Part shown: positions 36,982-45,178 of the stretch, one piece after another
How positions within the stretch are numbered: position 1 is the first letter of the stretch
Layout: each line of letters opens with the position of its first letter
NCBI GenBank assembly: GCA_963759375.1
Contig: CAVWYY010000006.1
Coordinates: 1-64,000 of the forward strand
Direction: 5' to 3'
Length of the DNA stretch: 64,000 nucleotides
From: DASSUW01 sp963759375
GTDB lineage: Bacteria > Actinomycetota > Thermoleophilia > Solirubrobacterales > Solirubrobacteraceae
Made by a program: the position numbers and the translations under genes
The notes under the pieces: generated by a model
The model's database searches: none
Seen by the model: only the letters and a program-made list of their open reading frames with translations
Told to the model about the DNA's origin: nothing

Positions 36982-37767
36982 TCATTCCTGAAGCGAAGCG
37001 AGCTGGTCCGCGAAGCGAGCCATCGCGTCGTGGTACAGGAGGTGGCCCCAGCTCACCCGCGCCACGCCGAGCGCGGCAAGCTCGGCGAGCGATGGCGCCT
37101 GCGGGAGACGCACGACGTTGACCGGGCCGCGGACCTCCGACATGAAGCGGCGCAAGGCGTCCGTCTCCCATAGGCCGAGCGGGTACACGCAGTCGACCCC
37201 GGCCTCGACGTAGGCGTTCGCGCGCCGCAGCGCCTCGGGAACGAGCTCCTCCTGAGTCCCGGGGCCTGCGCCGGCGAGCAACGGACCGAGGAATACGTCG
37301 ATCCGCGCGTTGATCACGAGCCCGTAGCCGTCGGCCGTCGCCGCTTGGCGGGTCGCGCTGAGCCACGCCGCGTGCCGGCCGGGGTCGCGGAGACCGCCGG
37401 CGGTGTAGTCGGTGTCCTCGAGGTTGCAGCCGGCGGCCCCGGCGCTCCGCAGCGCGGCCATCAGCTCGCCCGGCTCCATCCCGTATCCGCCCTCGGCGTC
37501 GACCGTCACGGGTACGTCGACGCCGCTTGCGATCCGCGCGGCCGCGGCGAGCATCTCGTCGCCCGGCGCACCCTGGTGGTCCTCGTAGCCGAGCGCGCCG
37601 GCCACACCGGCACTGGTGGTCGCGACCACGGGGAATCCGGCCGCGACCACGGCTCGGGCAGTGGCCACGTCCCAGGCGTTCGGCAGCAGGAGGGGAGCGC
37701 CGGGGCGGTGCAGCGACCGCAGCAGGTCGCACCGGCTCGCGAGGTCGGTTGCCTGTGAGGAGGTCAT
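36982..37767 (-). CDS. Isocitrate lyase/PEP mutase family protein
   Basis: A 261-residue ICL/PEPM-superfamily TIM barrel: LLLPNAWDVATARAVVAAGF, TTSAGVAGALGYEDHQGAPG, DVPVTVDAEGGYGMEPGELM, AAGCNLEDTDY and GYGLVINARIDVFL. This subgroup carries out C-C or C-P bond lyase or mutase chemistry on 2-oxo acid derivatives; the substrate is unknown. A TAGGTT box ends exactly 6 bases before the ATG, indicating leaderless transcription. Confidence 0.85.
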   Translation of the reverse strand: MTSSQATDLASRCDLLRSLHRPGAPLLLPNAWDVATARAVVAAGFPVVATTSAGVAGALGYEDHQGAPGDEMLAAAARIASGVDVPVTVDAEGGYGMEPGELMAALRSAGAAGCNLEDTDYTAGGLRDPGRHAAWLSATRQAATADGYGLVINARIDVFLGPLLAGAGPGTQEELVPEALRRANAYVEAGVDCVYPLGLWETDALRRFMSEVRGPVNVVRLPQAPSLAELAALGVARVSWGHLLYHDAMARFADQLASLQE

Positions 37768-37773
37768 GTGAGG

Positions 37774-37779
37774 AACCTA
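37774..37779 (-). promoter_or_regulatory. Leaderless-type -10 box for the ICL/PEPM gene
   Basis: TAGGTT on the minus strand ends 6 bases before the ATG at 37767; no ribosome site is present. Confidence 0.45.
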
Positions 37780-37845
37780 TCCCCGTGGGCCAACCCCGTG
37801 CGTTGCCGGAGGCGAATGCCATGCGGACGCGCGATGTTGTCGCCC

Positions 37846-38229
37846 ATGCCACATCGCCGATCAATCGCTCATCAGCTCGTCGCCGAGCTTCAGGCCGGCC
37901 ACATCCAATCCGTCGCCTTCGTCGTCCCCGGCGACGTGCGCTGGACGTTGCCGCTGTACGACGTCGCGATCACCACCGCCCGGCGCGGCTGGCAGCTCGG
38001 GATCCCGGCCGCCACCTACTGGTTCGTCACACCGGAGCCCGAAGCGTCGCTGAGCTTGGCGCCCGAGGGGATCACGTTCATCGGGTCGACGTTCGCCGAT
38101 GTACGGCACGGCGTCGTCCTGCTCGACCCGCAGGACGAACGCATCGAGCCCGATCGGATCGTCACCCTGACCGAGAACGGCGAGTTGGTTGTCGACTGGC
38201 GCGCATCCGTCGACGCGGTCGCGGCGTAA
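37846..38229 (+). pseudogene. Internal fragment of an NDH-2-type flavoprotein
   Basis: About 127 residues match the middle of FAD/NAD(P) oxidoreductases of the NDH-2/SQR type: SVAFVVPGDVRWTLPLYDVA, ATYWFVTPEPEASL and FIGSTFADVRHGVVLLDPQD, then DRIVTLTENGELVVD. Both dinucleotide-binding halves are missing and the ends do not look like natural termini. It is either a decayed gene or a short derivative still translated from the ATG at 37846. Confidence 0.55.
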
Positions 38230-38243
38230 CACGCAGAGAACGT

Positions 38244-38272
38244 TTGCCAAGGCCCCGGGCCGTCTCTAGGCT
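38244..38272 (+). promoter_or_regulatory. Housekeeping-type promoter of the first LAL regulator
   Basis: TTGCCA (38244-38249) and TAGGCT (38267-38272) are separated by 17 bases, a close match to the actinobacterial SigA consensus. The -10 box ends 11 bases before the ATG. Confidence 0.5.
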
Positions 38273-38283
38273 CTGGCGCGGCC

Positions 38284-41055
38284 ATGACAGAAGGTGATCC
38301 GCCCCGCTCACTGCTCGGGCGGCGTACTGAGTGCGAGGCGCTCGATCGGTTGTTGGCTGACTTGCGTACGGGCCGGAGCCCGGTGCTCGTGCTGCGCGGG
38401 GAAGCCGGGGTCGGCAAGACCGCGTTGCTGGAGTATCTGGTGGACGAGGCATCCGGGTGCCGCATCGTCCGGGCGGCGGGCGCCGAGGCCGAGATGGAGC
38501 TCGCATACGCCGGGCTGCAACAGCTCTGCGCGCCGTTGCTGGACCACCTGGACGCGCTGCCCGGCCCCCAGCGCGAAGCGCTGAGCACCGCCTTCGGCCT
38601 CAGCGCCGGCGACCCGCCGGATCGATTCTTCGTCGGCCTCGCGGTGCTCAGCCTGTGCGCCGAGGCGGCGCGGGACAGGCCGTTGCTGTGCGTGGTCGAC
38701 GATGCGCAGTGGCTCGACCGTGCGTCAGCGCAGGCGCTGGCGTTCGTCGCGCGCCGTCTGCAGGCCGAGTCGGTCGCCGTGGTCCTGGCGATCCGCGAGA
38801 TCGGCGACGAGAGCGAGCTTCCGGGCCTGCCGGACATGACGGTGCGGGGCTTGACCGATGCCGATGCGCGCGCGCTGCTCGAGTCCGCGACCCACGTCCA
38901 CCTCGACGAACGGGTGCGGAGCCGCATCGTCGCCGAGACGCGCGGCAACCCGCTCGCGCTGCTGGAACTGCCGCGCGCGATGACGCCGGCGGATCTCGCC
39001 GGCGGCTACGGGATGCCCGAGGCCATGCCCATGGCGAGCCGCATCGAACAGGGCTTCCGGCAGCGGCTCGAGTCCCTACCGCCTGAGACCCGGCGGCTCC
39101 TGCTCACCGCCGCGGCCGAACCGGTCGGCGACGCGACGCTCGTGTGGCGCGCGGCCGAGCGGCTCGGCATCGGGGTCGAGGCGGCGGCGCCCGCCTCGGC
39201 AGCGGAACTGCTCGAGATCGATGCACGCGTCCGGTTCCGGCACCCGCTCGTCCGCTCGGCGGCCTACCGCGCGTCGACTCCGCCCGAGCGGCAGGAGGTC
39301 CATCGGGCGCTGGCCGATGCCACCGACCCGGATCGCGACCCCGACCGCAGGGCGTGGCATCGCGCGCTCGCGACGGACAGGCCGGATGAGGACGTCGCCG
39401 CGGAGCTGGAGCGTTCCGCGAGCCGGGCGGCGGCTCGTGGCGGCATCGCGGCGGCGGCAGCCTTTCTCGAGCGAGCGGCAGAGCTGACCCCGGATCCGGC
39501 CGCGCGCGGGGGACGGGCGCTGGCCGCTGCCCAGGCCAAGGTCGAGTCGGCGGCCCCGGACGCTGCGCTCGAGCTCCTGACCGTGGCGGAACTGTGCCCG
39601 CTCGAGGAGCTCCAGCGGGCGCGGCTGGAGCGGTTGCGCGCGGAGATCGTGTTCGCCCGCACGCGCGGCCGCGACGCGCCGGCGCTGTTGCTCGATGCCG
39701 CCCGCCGCCTCGATCCGCTCGACGCGGCGATGGCGCGCGAGACCCATCTCGAGGCGATGCTCGCTGCGATGTTCGCCGGTCGCCTCGGCGACGGACCGAG
39801 CGTCCGCGAGGCCGCCGAGGCCGCTCGGGCCGGCCCGGCGGCGCCGGAGCCGCCGGGCGCGATCGATCTGCTCAGCGACGCTCTGGCGACCAGGTTCACC
39901 GAGGGGTACTCGGCCGGCGTGCCGCCGCTGCGGGAGGCGCTCGCGGCGTTCCGGGGAGTGGACGGATCGACGCCGCGCGAGCAGCGCTGGTTCTGGCTGG
40001 CGTGCCGCCTGGCCCAGGACCTCTGGGACGACGAGCTCTGGTACGTGCTCGCGACACGAGGCGTACGGATCGCGCGCGAGTCGGGCATGCTCAGCGTGCT
40101 CCCGAACGCCTTGACGTATCGCGCATCGCTGCACGTCCACGCGGGAGCCTTCGACGCAGCTTCGTCGCTGATCGAGGAGGCCGACTCGATCACGCAGGCG
40201 ACCCAGATGGCGCCCCTGAAGTACGCGGCGTTCACGCTGGCCGCGTGGCGCGGCCACGAGGCCGACGGCCTCGCGATGATCGAGGCCGGGAGGATCGAGG
40301 CGACGGCCCGGGGAGAGGGCATGGGGCTGAGCGTGAGCGACTGGATCACCGCACTGCTCTTCAACGGTCTCAGCCGCTATCAGGACGCCCATCCCGCAGC
40401 CGAACGAGCGTCGGCGCACGACGTTCTCGCGATCTCCGGGTGGGCCCTGGTCGAGCTGATCGAGGCGGGCGTCCGCAGCGGCACGACCGACGCGACCTCC
40501 ACCGCGCTCGATCGCCTGAGCGAACGCGCGACGGCGAGCGGCACCGACTGGGCTCTCGGGGTCCTGGCACGGTCGCGGGCGCTGCTGAGCGAGGGCGACG
40601 AGGCCGACGCGCTCTACCGCGAGGCGATCGAGCGGCTCGAGCGCACCCGGATCCGCGTCGAGCTCGCCCGCGCCCGTCTGCTCTACGGGGAATGGCTGCG
40701 CCGCGAGCAGCGGCGGGTCGATGCACGCGAGCAATTGCGTACCGCGCACGAGATGTTCAGCACGATGGGCGCCGACGGGTTCGCCGAGCGCGCTCGCGTG
40801 GAGCTGCTGGCCACGGGTGAGACCGTGCGCAAGCGCACGGTGGAGACGCGCGACGAGCTCACCGCGCAGGAGGCGCAGATCGCTGGGCTGGCGCGTGACG
40901 GGCGCACGAACCCCGAGATCGGGGCGCAGCTGTACATCAGCCCGCGCACGGTCGAGTGGCACCTGCGCAACGTCTTCACCAAGCTCGGCATCCGCTCCCG
41001 CCGGGAGCTCCACGACGCGCTCCCAGACGAGCCGTCGGCGATCGCGTCCGCCTGA
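38284..41055 (+). CDS. LuxR-family LAL regulator with AAA/STAND ATPase domain (1)
   Basis: A 923-residue transcription regulator. Walker A is GEAGVGKTA (39-47) and Walker B VVDDAQWLD (137-145), in a STAND-type ATPase (about 10-300). Helical TPR-like repeats fill the middle (about 350-830). A LuxR helix-turn-helix ends the protein (about 860-915): LTAQEAQIAGLARDGRTNPE, IGAQLYISPRTVEWHLRNVF. Such proteins switch genes on in response to an inducer sensed by the middle region. The following hydrolase and NmrA-like genes, on the same strand, are the obvious candidate targets. Confidence 0.9.
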   Translation: MTEGDPPRSLLGRRTECEALDRLLADLRTGRSPVLVLRGEAGVGKTALLEYLVDEASGCRIVRAAGAEAEMELAYAGLQQLCAPLLDHLDALPGPQREALSTAFGLSAGDPPDRFFVGLAVLSLCAEAARDRPLLCVVDDAQWLDRASAQALAFVARRLQAESVAVVLAIREIGDESELPGLPDMTVRGLTDADARALLESATHVHLDERVRSRIVAETRGNPLALLELPRAMTPADLAGGYGMPEAMPMASRIEQGFRQRLESLPPETRRLLLTAAAEPVGDATLVWRAAERLGIGVEAAAPASAAELLEIDARVRFRHPLVRSAAYRASTPPERQEVHRALADATDPDRDPDRRAWHRALATDRPDEDVAAELERSASRAAARGGIAAAAAFLERAAELTPDPAARGGRALAAAQAKVESAAPDAALELLTVAELCPLEELQRARLERLRAEIVFARTRGRDAPALLLDAARRLDPLDAAMARETHLEAMLAAMFAGRLGDGPSVREAAEAARAGPAAPEPPGAIDLLSDALATRFTEGYSAGVPPLREALAAFRGVDGSTPREQRWFWLACRLAQDLWDDELWYVLATRGVRIARESGMLSVLPNALTYRASLHVHAGAFDAASSLIEEADSITQATQMAPLKYAAFTLAAWRGHEADGLAMIEAGRIEATARGEGMGLSVSDWITALLFNGLSRYQDAHPAAERASAHDVLAISGWALVELIEAGVRSGTTDATSTALDRLSERATASGTDWALGVLARSRALLSEGDEADALYREAIERLERTRIRVELARARLLYGEWLRREQRRVDAREQLRTAHEMFSTMGADGFAERARVELLATGETVRKRTVETRDELTAQEAQIAGLARDGRTNPEIGAQLYISPRTVEWHLRNVFTKLGIRSRRELHDALPDEPSAIASA

Positions 41056-41154
41056 TCCCGGGGTCCCTGGCCCAGGGGATACCCGGGGGCGATCCGCGGG
41101 CGGAAACGGCACGGTTGTCGCGTGCCCCGATTCCACTCGAAAGAAAGCCCCGTC

Positions 41155-41871
41155 ATGCCTCCCACGATCGTCCTCGTCCACGGTGCGTTCGCCGAGTCGG
41201 CGAGCTGGGATCACGTGATCCGCCAGCTCGACGGCACCGGCCACGACGTGATCGCTGCCGCCAACCCGCTGCGCGGCCTCGCCGCCGACGCCGCGGCGGT
41301 CAGCGACCTCGTCCGTACCATCGACGGCCCGGTCGTGCTCGTGGGCCACTCCTACGGCGGCATGGTGATCACGAACGTCGCCGCCGACGCCGGCCAGATC
41401 ACTGGGCTCGTCTACGTCGCCGCGTTCGCCCCGGAGCCCGGCGAGAGCGCGTTCACGCTCGCACAGCGCTTTCCCGGCAGCACACTCGGCGACGCGGTGC
41501 GGCCCGTGCTCCGGAGCAACGGCACGACCGACCTGTACATCGCGCGGGAGGTCTTCCACGACCAGTTCTGCGCCGACGTGCCGGCGCACGAGGCGGCCCG
41601 CATGGCCGCCACGCAGCGGCCGGCGACGCTCGAAGCCCTTCAGGAGCCCTCGGGCGAGCGTCCGCTGTGGAAGGAGCGGCCCTCGTGGTTCCTGGTCGCC
41701 GCGCAGGACCGCAACATCCCGGCCGAGCTCCAGCACTTCATGGCCCACCGGGCCGGAGCCCGCCGGACCGTCGAGCTCCCGACCGCTTCGCACGCCGCGG
41801 CCGTCTCGCACCCCGACGCCACCGCGCGCCTGATCCTCGAGTCCGTCGCGCCGCTGCGTGCCGTGGCCTGA
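41155..41871 (+). CDS. Alpha/beta hydrolase
   Basis: A 238-residue alpha/beta hydrolase of the salicylate-esterase/EstB-like type. HGAF near residue 9 is the oxyanion loop, GHSYGG the nucleophile elbow (Ser) and the C-terminal ASHAAAVSHP region carries the catalytic His. The start at 41155 (MPPTIVLVHG) has GAAAGAAAG upstream; an in-frame start at 41122 would add 11 residues. It lies 100 bases after the LAL regulator and 31 bases before the NmrA-like gene. Confidence 0.85.
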   Translation: MPPTIVLVHGAFAESASWDHVIRQLDGTGHDVIAAANPLRGLAADAAAVSDLVRTIDGPVVLVGHSYGGMVITNVAADAGQITGLVYVAAFAPEPGESAFTLAQRFPGSTLGDAVRPVLRSNGTTDLYIAREVFHDQFCADVPAHEAARMAATQRPATLEALQEPSGERPLWKERPSWFLVAAQDRNIPAELQHFMAHRAGARRTVELPTASHAAAVSHPDATARLILESVAPLRAVA

Positions 41872-41902
41872 CCTTCTACTGACCCACCACGAAAGGCAAG
41901 AC

Positions 41903-42661
41903 ATGAAGATCATCGTCATCGGCGGCCACGGCCGCATCGGCTCCAAGATCGTCCAAACGCTCGGCGAGCATGGGCACGACGCCGTCGCCGCCGACCTCAG
42001 CACCGGCGTCAACACGCTCACCGGCGAGGGCCTCGCCGAGGCGTTCGACGGCGCCGACGTGGTGATCGACGTGTCCAACTCGCCGTCCTTCGAGGACGAC
42101 GCGGTGATGGACTTCTTCCAGACGTCGACCCGTAACCTCCTGACCGCCGAGCACGCGGCCCGGGTGGGACACCACGTCGCGCTGTCGGTCGTGGGCAGCG
42201 ATCGCCTCCCCGACAGCGGCTACCTCCGGGCCAAGGTCGCCCAGGAGGAGCTGATCGAGGCCTCGTCGATCCCGTACACGATCGTCCGCTCGACGCAGTT
42301 CTACGAGTTCGTCGAGTCGATCACCGCGGCCGCCACCGACGGCGACACGATCCGGGTGCCGTCGGCGAGCATCCAGCCGGTCGCGGCCGAAGACGCCGCG
42401 CGCGCCGTGGGCAGGATCGCGGTGGGCAGGCCCGCGGGAGGCATCGTCGAGGTCGCCGGCCCCAAGCCGTACCGCTTCGACGAGCTCATCCGCTACGACC
42501 TGAGCGCCCGCAACGACCCGCGCGACGTGGTCGCCGACCCGGACGCCCGCTACTTCGGGACCACGCTCACCAACGGCAGCCTGCTGCCCGGCGAGAACGC
42601 CCAACTCGGCGAGACCCGGTTCGAGGACTGGCTCGCCGCCACCGCCCCCGCGACCCGCTGA
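41903..42661 (+). CDS. NmrA-like NAD(P)-binding SDR-family protein
   Basis: A 252-residue atypical short-chain dehydrogenase: IIVIGGHGRIGSKIVQTL (nucleotide fingerprint at 3-20), VVIDVSNSPSFEDDAVMDFF, YLRAKVAQEELIEASSIPYT and VEVAGPKPYRFDELIRYDL. This group reduces small substrates or senses NAD(P) redox state. The ATG at 41903 follows AAAGGCAAGAC. It is probably co-transcribed with the preceding hydrolase. Confidence 0.85.
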   Translation: MKIIVIGGHGRIGSKIVQTLGEHGHDAVAADLSTGVNTLTGEGLAEAFDGADVVIDVSNSPSFEDDAVMDFFQTSTRNLLTAEHAARVGHHVALSVVGSDRLPDSGYLRAKVAQEELIEASSIPYTIVRSTQFYEFVESITAAATDGDTIRVPSASIQPVAAEDAARAVGRIAVGRPAGGIVEVAGPKPYRFDELIRYDLSARNDPRDVVADPDARYFGTTLTNGSLLPGENAQLGETRFEDWLAATAPATR

Positions 42662-42672
42662 GGAGACTCCTG

Positions 42673-43053
42673 ATGAGCACTTCCACTCACATGAACGAAC
42701 CGTATTCCGCCACCGAGCGAGCCGAGGAGATCGCCGCCGACGCCGGCCTCGCGGGAGCGCTGACGCTCCGCGCGGTCGAGGTCGGGGCGTTGGTCCTCAT
42801 CGGTCTCCTCGTCTGCCCGCCGCTGTTCATCCTCGTGGTGGTGGTCGTCGTCCCGCTCATCGCCCTCACCGTCCTCGTCAGTCTCATCGCGGCGGTCGTG
42901 GCGACGCCGTACCTGATCGTTCGCCACGTCCGTGGGCATGGCGAGGGCCACGCAGTAGTGCGGCACCGGCTCGGACGTGCGTTCCACGCGCTCCTGGACG
43001 TTGCGCCGCACCGCCTCCTCGGCGCCGTCCGCCGGAGCTACCCAGCTCGGTGA
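42673..43053 (+). CDS. Small membrane protein upstream of LtrA
   Basis: A 126-residue protein with two adjacent strongly hydrophobic segments (VGALVLIGLLVCPPLFILVV; LIALTVLVSLIAAVVATPYL) and a His/Arg-rich C-terminal tail (VRHVRGHGEGHAVVRHRLGR). No family is recognised. The ribosome site GAGGAG precedes the ATG, and the stop overlaps the GTG start of ltrA by 4 bases, suggesting coupled expression. Confidence 0.65.
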   Translation: MSTSTHMNEPYSATERAEEIAADAGLAGALTLRAVEVGALVLIGLLVCPPLFILVVVVVVPLIALTVLVSLIAAVVATPYLIVRHVRGHGEGHAVVRHRLGRAFHALLDVAPHRLLGAVRRSYPAR

Positions 43054-44315
43054 CGCGCTCTATGCTCGCGGATGTGGCGGCCGGCGCGAGCCCGATCATC
43101 CCGGACCTGCCGATCATCCGCACGCGGCAGGAGGGCGAGCAGCGGGCGACGTTCTTCGAGCTGTTCTTCGACCTCGTCTATGTGTTCGCGGTCACCCAGG
43201 TGTCCCACCACCTGCTCGCCGACATCAGCTGGGTGGCCGCGGCCGAGACGACGTTCATGCTCGTCGCGCTGTACTGGGCCTGGAACTACACGACGTGGAT
43301 GACCAACTGGTTCGACCCCGACACGATGCCGATTCGGCTCGTGCTGGTCTTCGTGATGGCGGCGAGCCTGTTGATGGCGGTCGCGATCCCGGAGGGATTC
43401 GGGCAGTACGCGCTGTTGTTCGCGTGCGGTTACTCGGCGCTGCAGATCGGGCGCAACGCGTTCGTGGTCGCGGTCACGCCGCGCGGGCGGTTCAACCAGA
43501 ACTTCCGCCAGATTCTGGCGTGGAGCGTGGTGTCGGCGCCACTGTGGGTCGCCGGCGGCATCGTCGACGACGAAGCGTTGCGCTGGGCTCTGTGGCTGAC
43601 GGCCCTCGGGATCGACCTCGCCGCGCCGCTCGCCGCCTACTGGCTCCCGGGCGCGGGCGCCACGCCGATGAGCCAGTGGCAGATCGAGGGCGCCCATTTC
43701 GGCGAGCGCTTCCAGCTGTTCGTGATCATCGCGCTCGGTGAGAGCATCGTGCTGGCGGGCGCCACCGCCTCTGACACGGGGTTGAGCGTCGACGTCGTCG
43801 CTGCGCTCCTGCTCGCCTTGCTCTCGTCGACGGCGCTCTGGTGGCTGTACTTCGGCCAGATCGCCGACGTGGTATTTGAGCGGATCCGCGGGGCGACTGC
43901 CGAGGAGCGGGGCGAGATCGGTCGTGACATATACACGTACCTGCACCTCCCGATCGTCGCCGGGATCGTGCTCGTTGCGGTCGGCGACGAGCTCGTGATC
44001 GCCCATCCGGCCGACGACCTGCACGGCGGTGGGGCGCTCATCGCGCTCGGCGGCCCCGCGCTGTTCCTCGCCGGCCTGATGGCCTGCGCTGCCAGGGTCG
44101 GGCAGACGCAGAGCGTGCCACGAGCGGTGGCGATCGTCGCGCTGCTCGCGGCGGTGCCGCTGGCGGCCGGCGCCGACGGCCTGCTCGTCTCCGCGCTCCT
44201 CACCGCGGTCCTAGTCGGGCTGGTCGTGGCCGAGCGGGCGCTCGAGCAGTCAGCCTCGGCGCCAGCGATGGACCACCCAGCCCAGGCCGATGGCGCTGTT
44301 GATCATCTGCAGTAG
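43050..44315 (+). CDS. ltrA: Low temperature requirement A (LtrA) family membrane protein
   Basis: A 421-residue protein with about 10-12 membrane segments. The LtrA signature is ATFFELFFDLVYVFAVTQVS (residues 33-52), followed by TFMLVALYWAWNYTTWMTNW and HFGERFQLFVIIALGESIVL. The family is named from a Listeria cold-growth mutant; its molecular role is unknown. The GTG start is coupled to the preceding small membrane protein. The 3' end overlaps the convergent prsW gene. Confidence 0.88.
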   Translation: MTRSMLADVAAGASPIIPDLPIIRTRQEGEQRATFFELFFDLVYVFAVTQVSHHLLADISWVAAAETTFMLVALYWAWNYTTWMTNWFDPDTMPIRLVLVFVMAASLLMAVAIPEGFGQYALLFACGYSALQIGRNAFVVAVTPRGRFNQNFRQILAWSVVSAPLWVAGGIVDDEALRWALWLTALGIDLAAPLAAYWLPGAGATPMSQWQIEGAHFGERFQLFVIIALGESIVLAGATASDTGLSVDVVAALLLALLSSTALWWLYFGQIADVVFERIRGATAEERGEIGRDIYTYLHLPIVAGIVLVAVGDELVIAHPADDLHGGGALIALGGPALFLAGLMACAARVGQTQSVPRAVAIVALLAAVPLAAGADGLLVSALLTAVLVGLVVAERALEQSASAPAMDHPAQADGAVDHLQ

Positions 44316-45126
44316 CGCGTAGGTGGTGTTGAACACGACGAGCTTGTGGCCCGTCGGCACCCCGACCCACCCCTCGGTGTTGGGCCATCCGACGCTCCAG
44401 CCGTCGCCGACGAGGCCCTTCGTGAGGATGACCGCCCACCCGTAGCTCGCGTCCCAGGCCCCGTGCAGGGCGACGATCCCCAGGAACGTCCACGAACACG
44501 CGCCGGTCGAGCAGACGCGAGCCGGCGAACAGCGCGCCGCCGAGCAGCGCCGTCCAGGTGATGTGCCCGAACGGCGCCAGCGCAGCGCGGCTGAGCTCGG
44601 TGCTGACGATCCTGAGCACCGGGTGGTCGTCGCTGTGCCCGATCACCGCGCTCAACGCGTAGCCCGCGCTCTCGAACGACGCGAAGCCGGCGCCGACGGT
44701 CGCGCCCAGCACCATCCCGGCGCGCACGCCGCGCGTCTTCACCGCGCCTGCCAGTGCGAGCAGGACGAGACCTTTCCCGGCCTCCTCGATCGCGCCGACG
44801 GCCACGAACGTCCCGTACCGCGACGGCAACAGCATCGTCTCCGTCAACGCGGTCAGCGGCATCGCCAACGTCCCCGCGACCACGAACGCGGCCAACACCA
44901 CGCCCGGGCTCAGATGTGTCGCCTCCGCCCGGCCGAGCGCGAACGCGACGACGCAGATCGGCACCAGGAAGCTGCCGAGCAGGATCACCGTCGGGACGAG
45001 GATCGTGTCCTCCGTCAGCGCCGTGATCGCCGTGGCGACCGCCCACACGACCACTCCGGTGACCAGCAGCCACAGCCAGAACCGTCGGGGGGCGGGAGGC
45101 GCGTGCTGGGCAACTTGCGTGCTTAT
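44250..45126 (-). CDS. prsW: PrsW-type intramembrane metalloprotease (frameshift; ATA at start)
   Basis: About 291 residues and eight hydrophobic segments. Active-site motifs are AIEEAGK (EExxK), FASFESAGY (FxxxE) and, only after deleting one base at about 44490, LHGAWDASYG (HxxxD). The corrected frame ends IGLGWVVHRWRRG at 44250. Without correction the tail is Arg-rich nonsense. At the 5' end no ATG/GTG/TTG lies before a GTG (45054) that would delete the first membrane helix, but a TAGGAT box ends exactly 6 bases before ATAAGCACG, so the natural start is probably 45126 with ATA where ATG is expected. PrsW cleaves anti-sigma factors in Bacillus; the substrate here is unknown. Confidence 0.75.
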
Positions 45127-45132
45127 CGCGCG

Positions 45133-45138
45133 ATCCTA
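45133..45138 (-). promoter_or_regulatory. Leaderless-type -10 box for prsW
   Basis: TAGGAT on the minus strand ends 6 bases before the proposed ATA start at 45126. A TACACT box (45145-45150) on the plus strand, 28 bases before the kinase start, suggests a divergent promoter pair. Confidence 0.4.
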
Positions 45139-45178
45139 GCCCCATACACTCGCGGGCATCGAGGGTCGAGCGAATGAC

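Noticed and set aside
39076..42078. 1,000-codon minus-strand open frame
   Set aside because: Shadow of the LAL regulator, hydrolase and NmrA-like genes; composition is low-complexity and it spans three real genes and their gaps.
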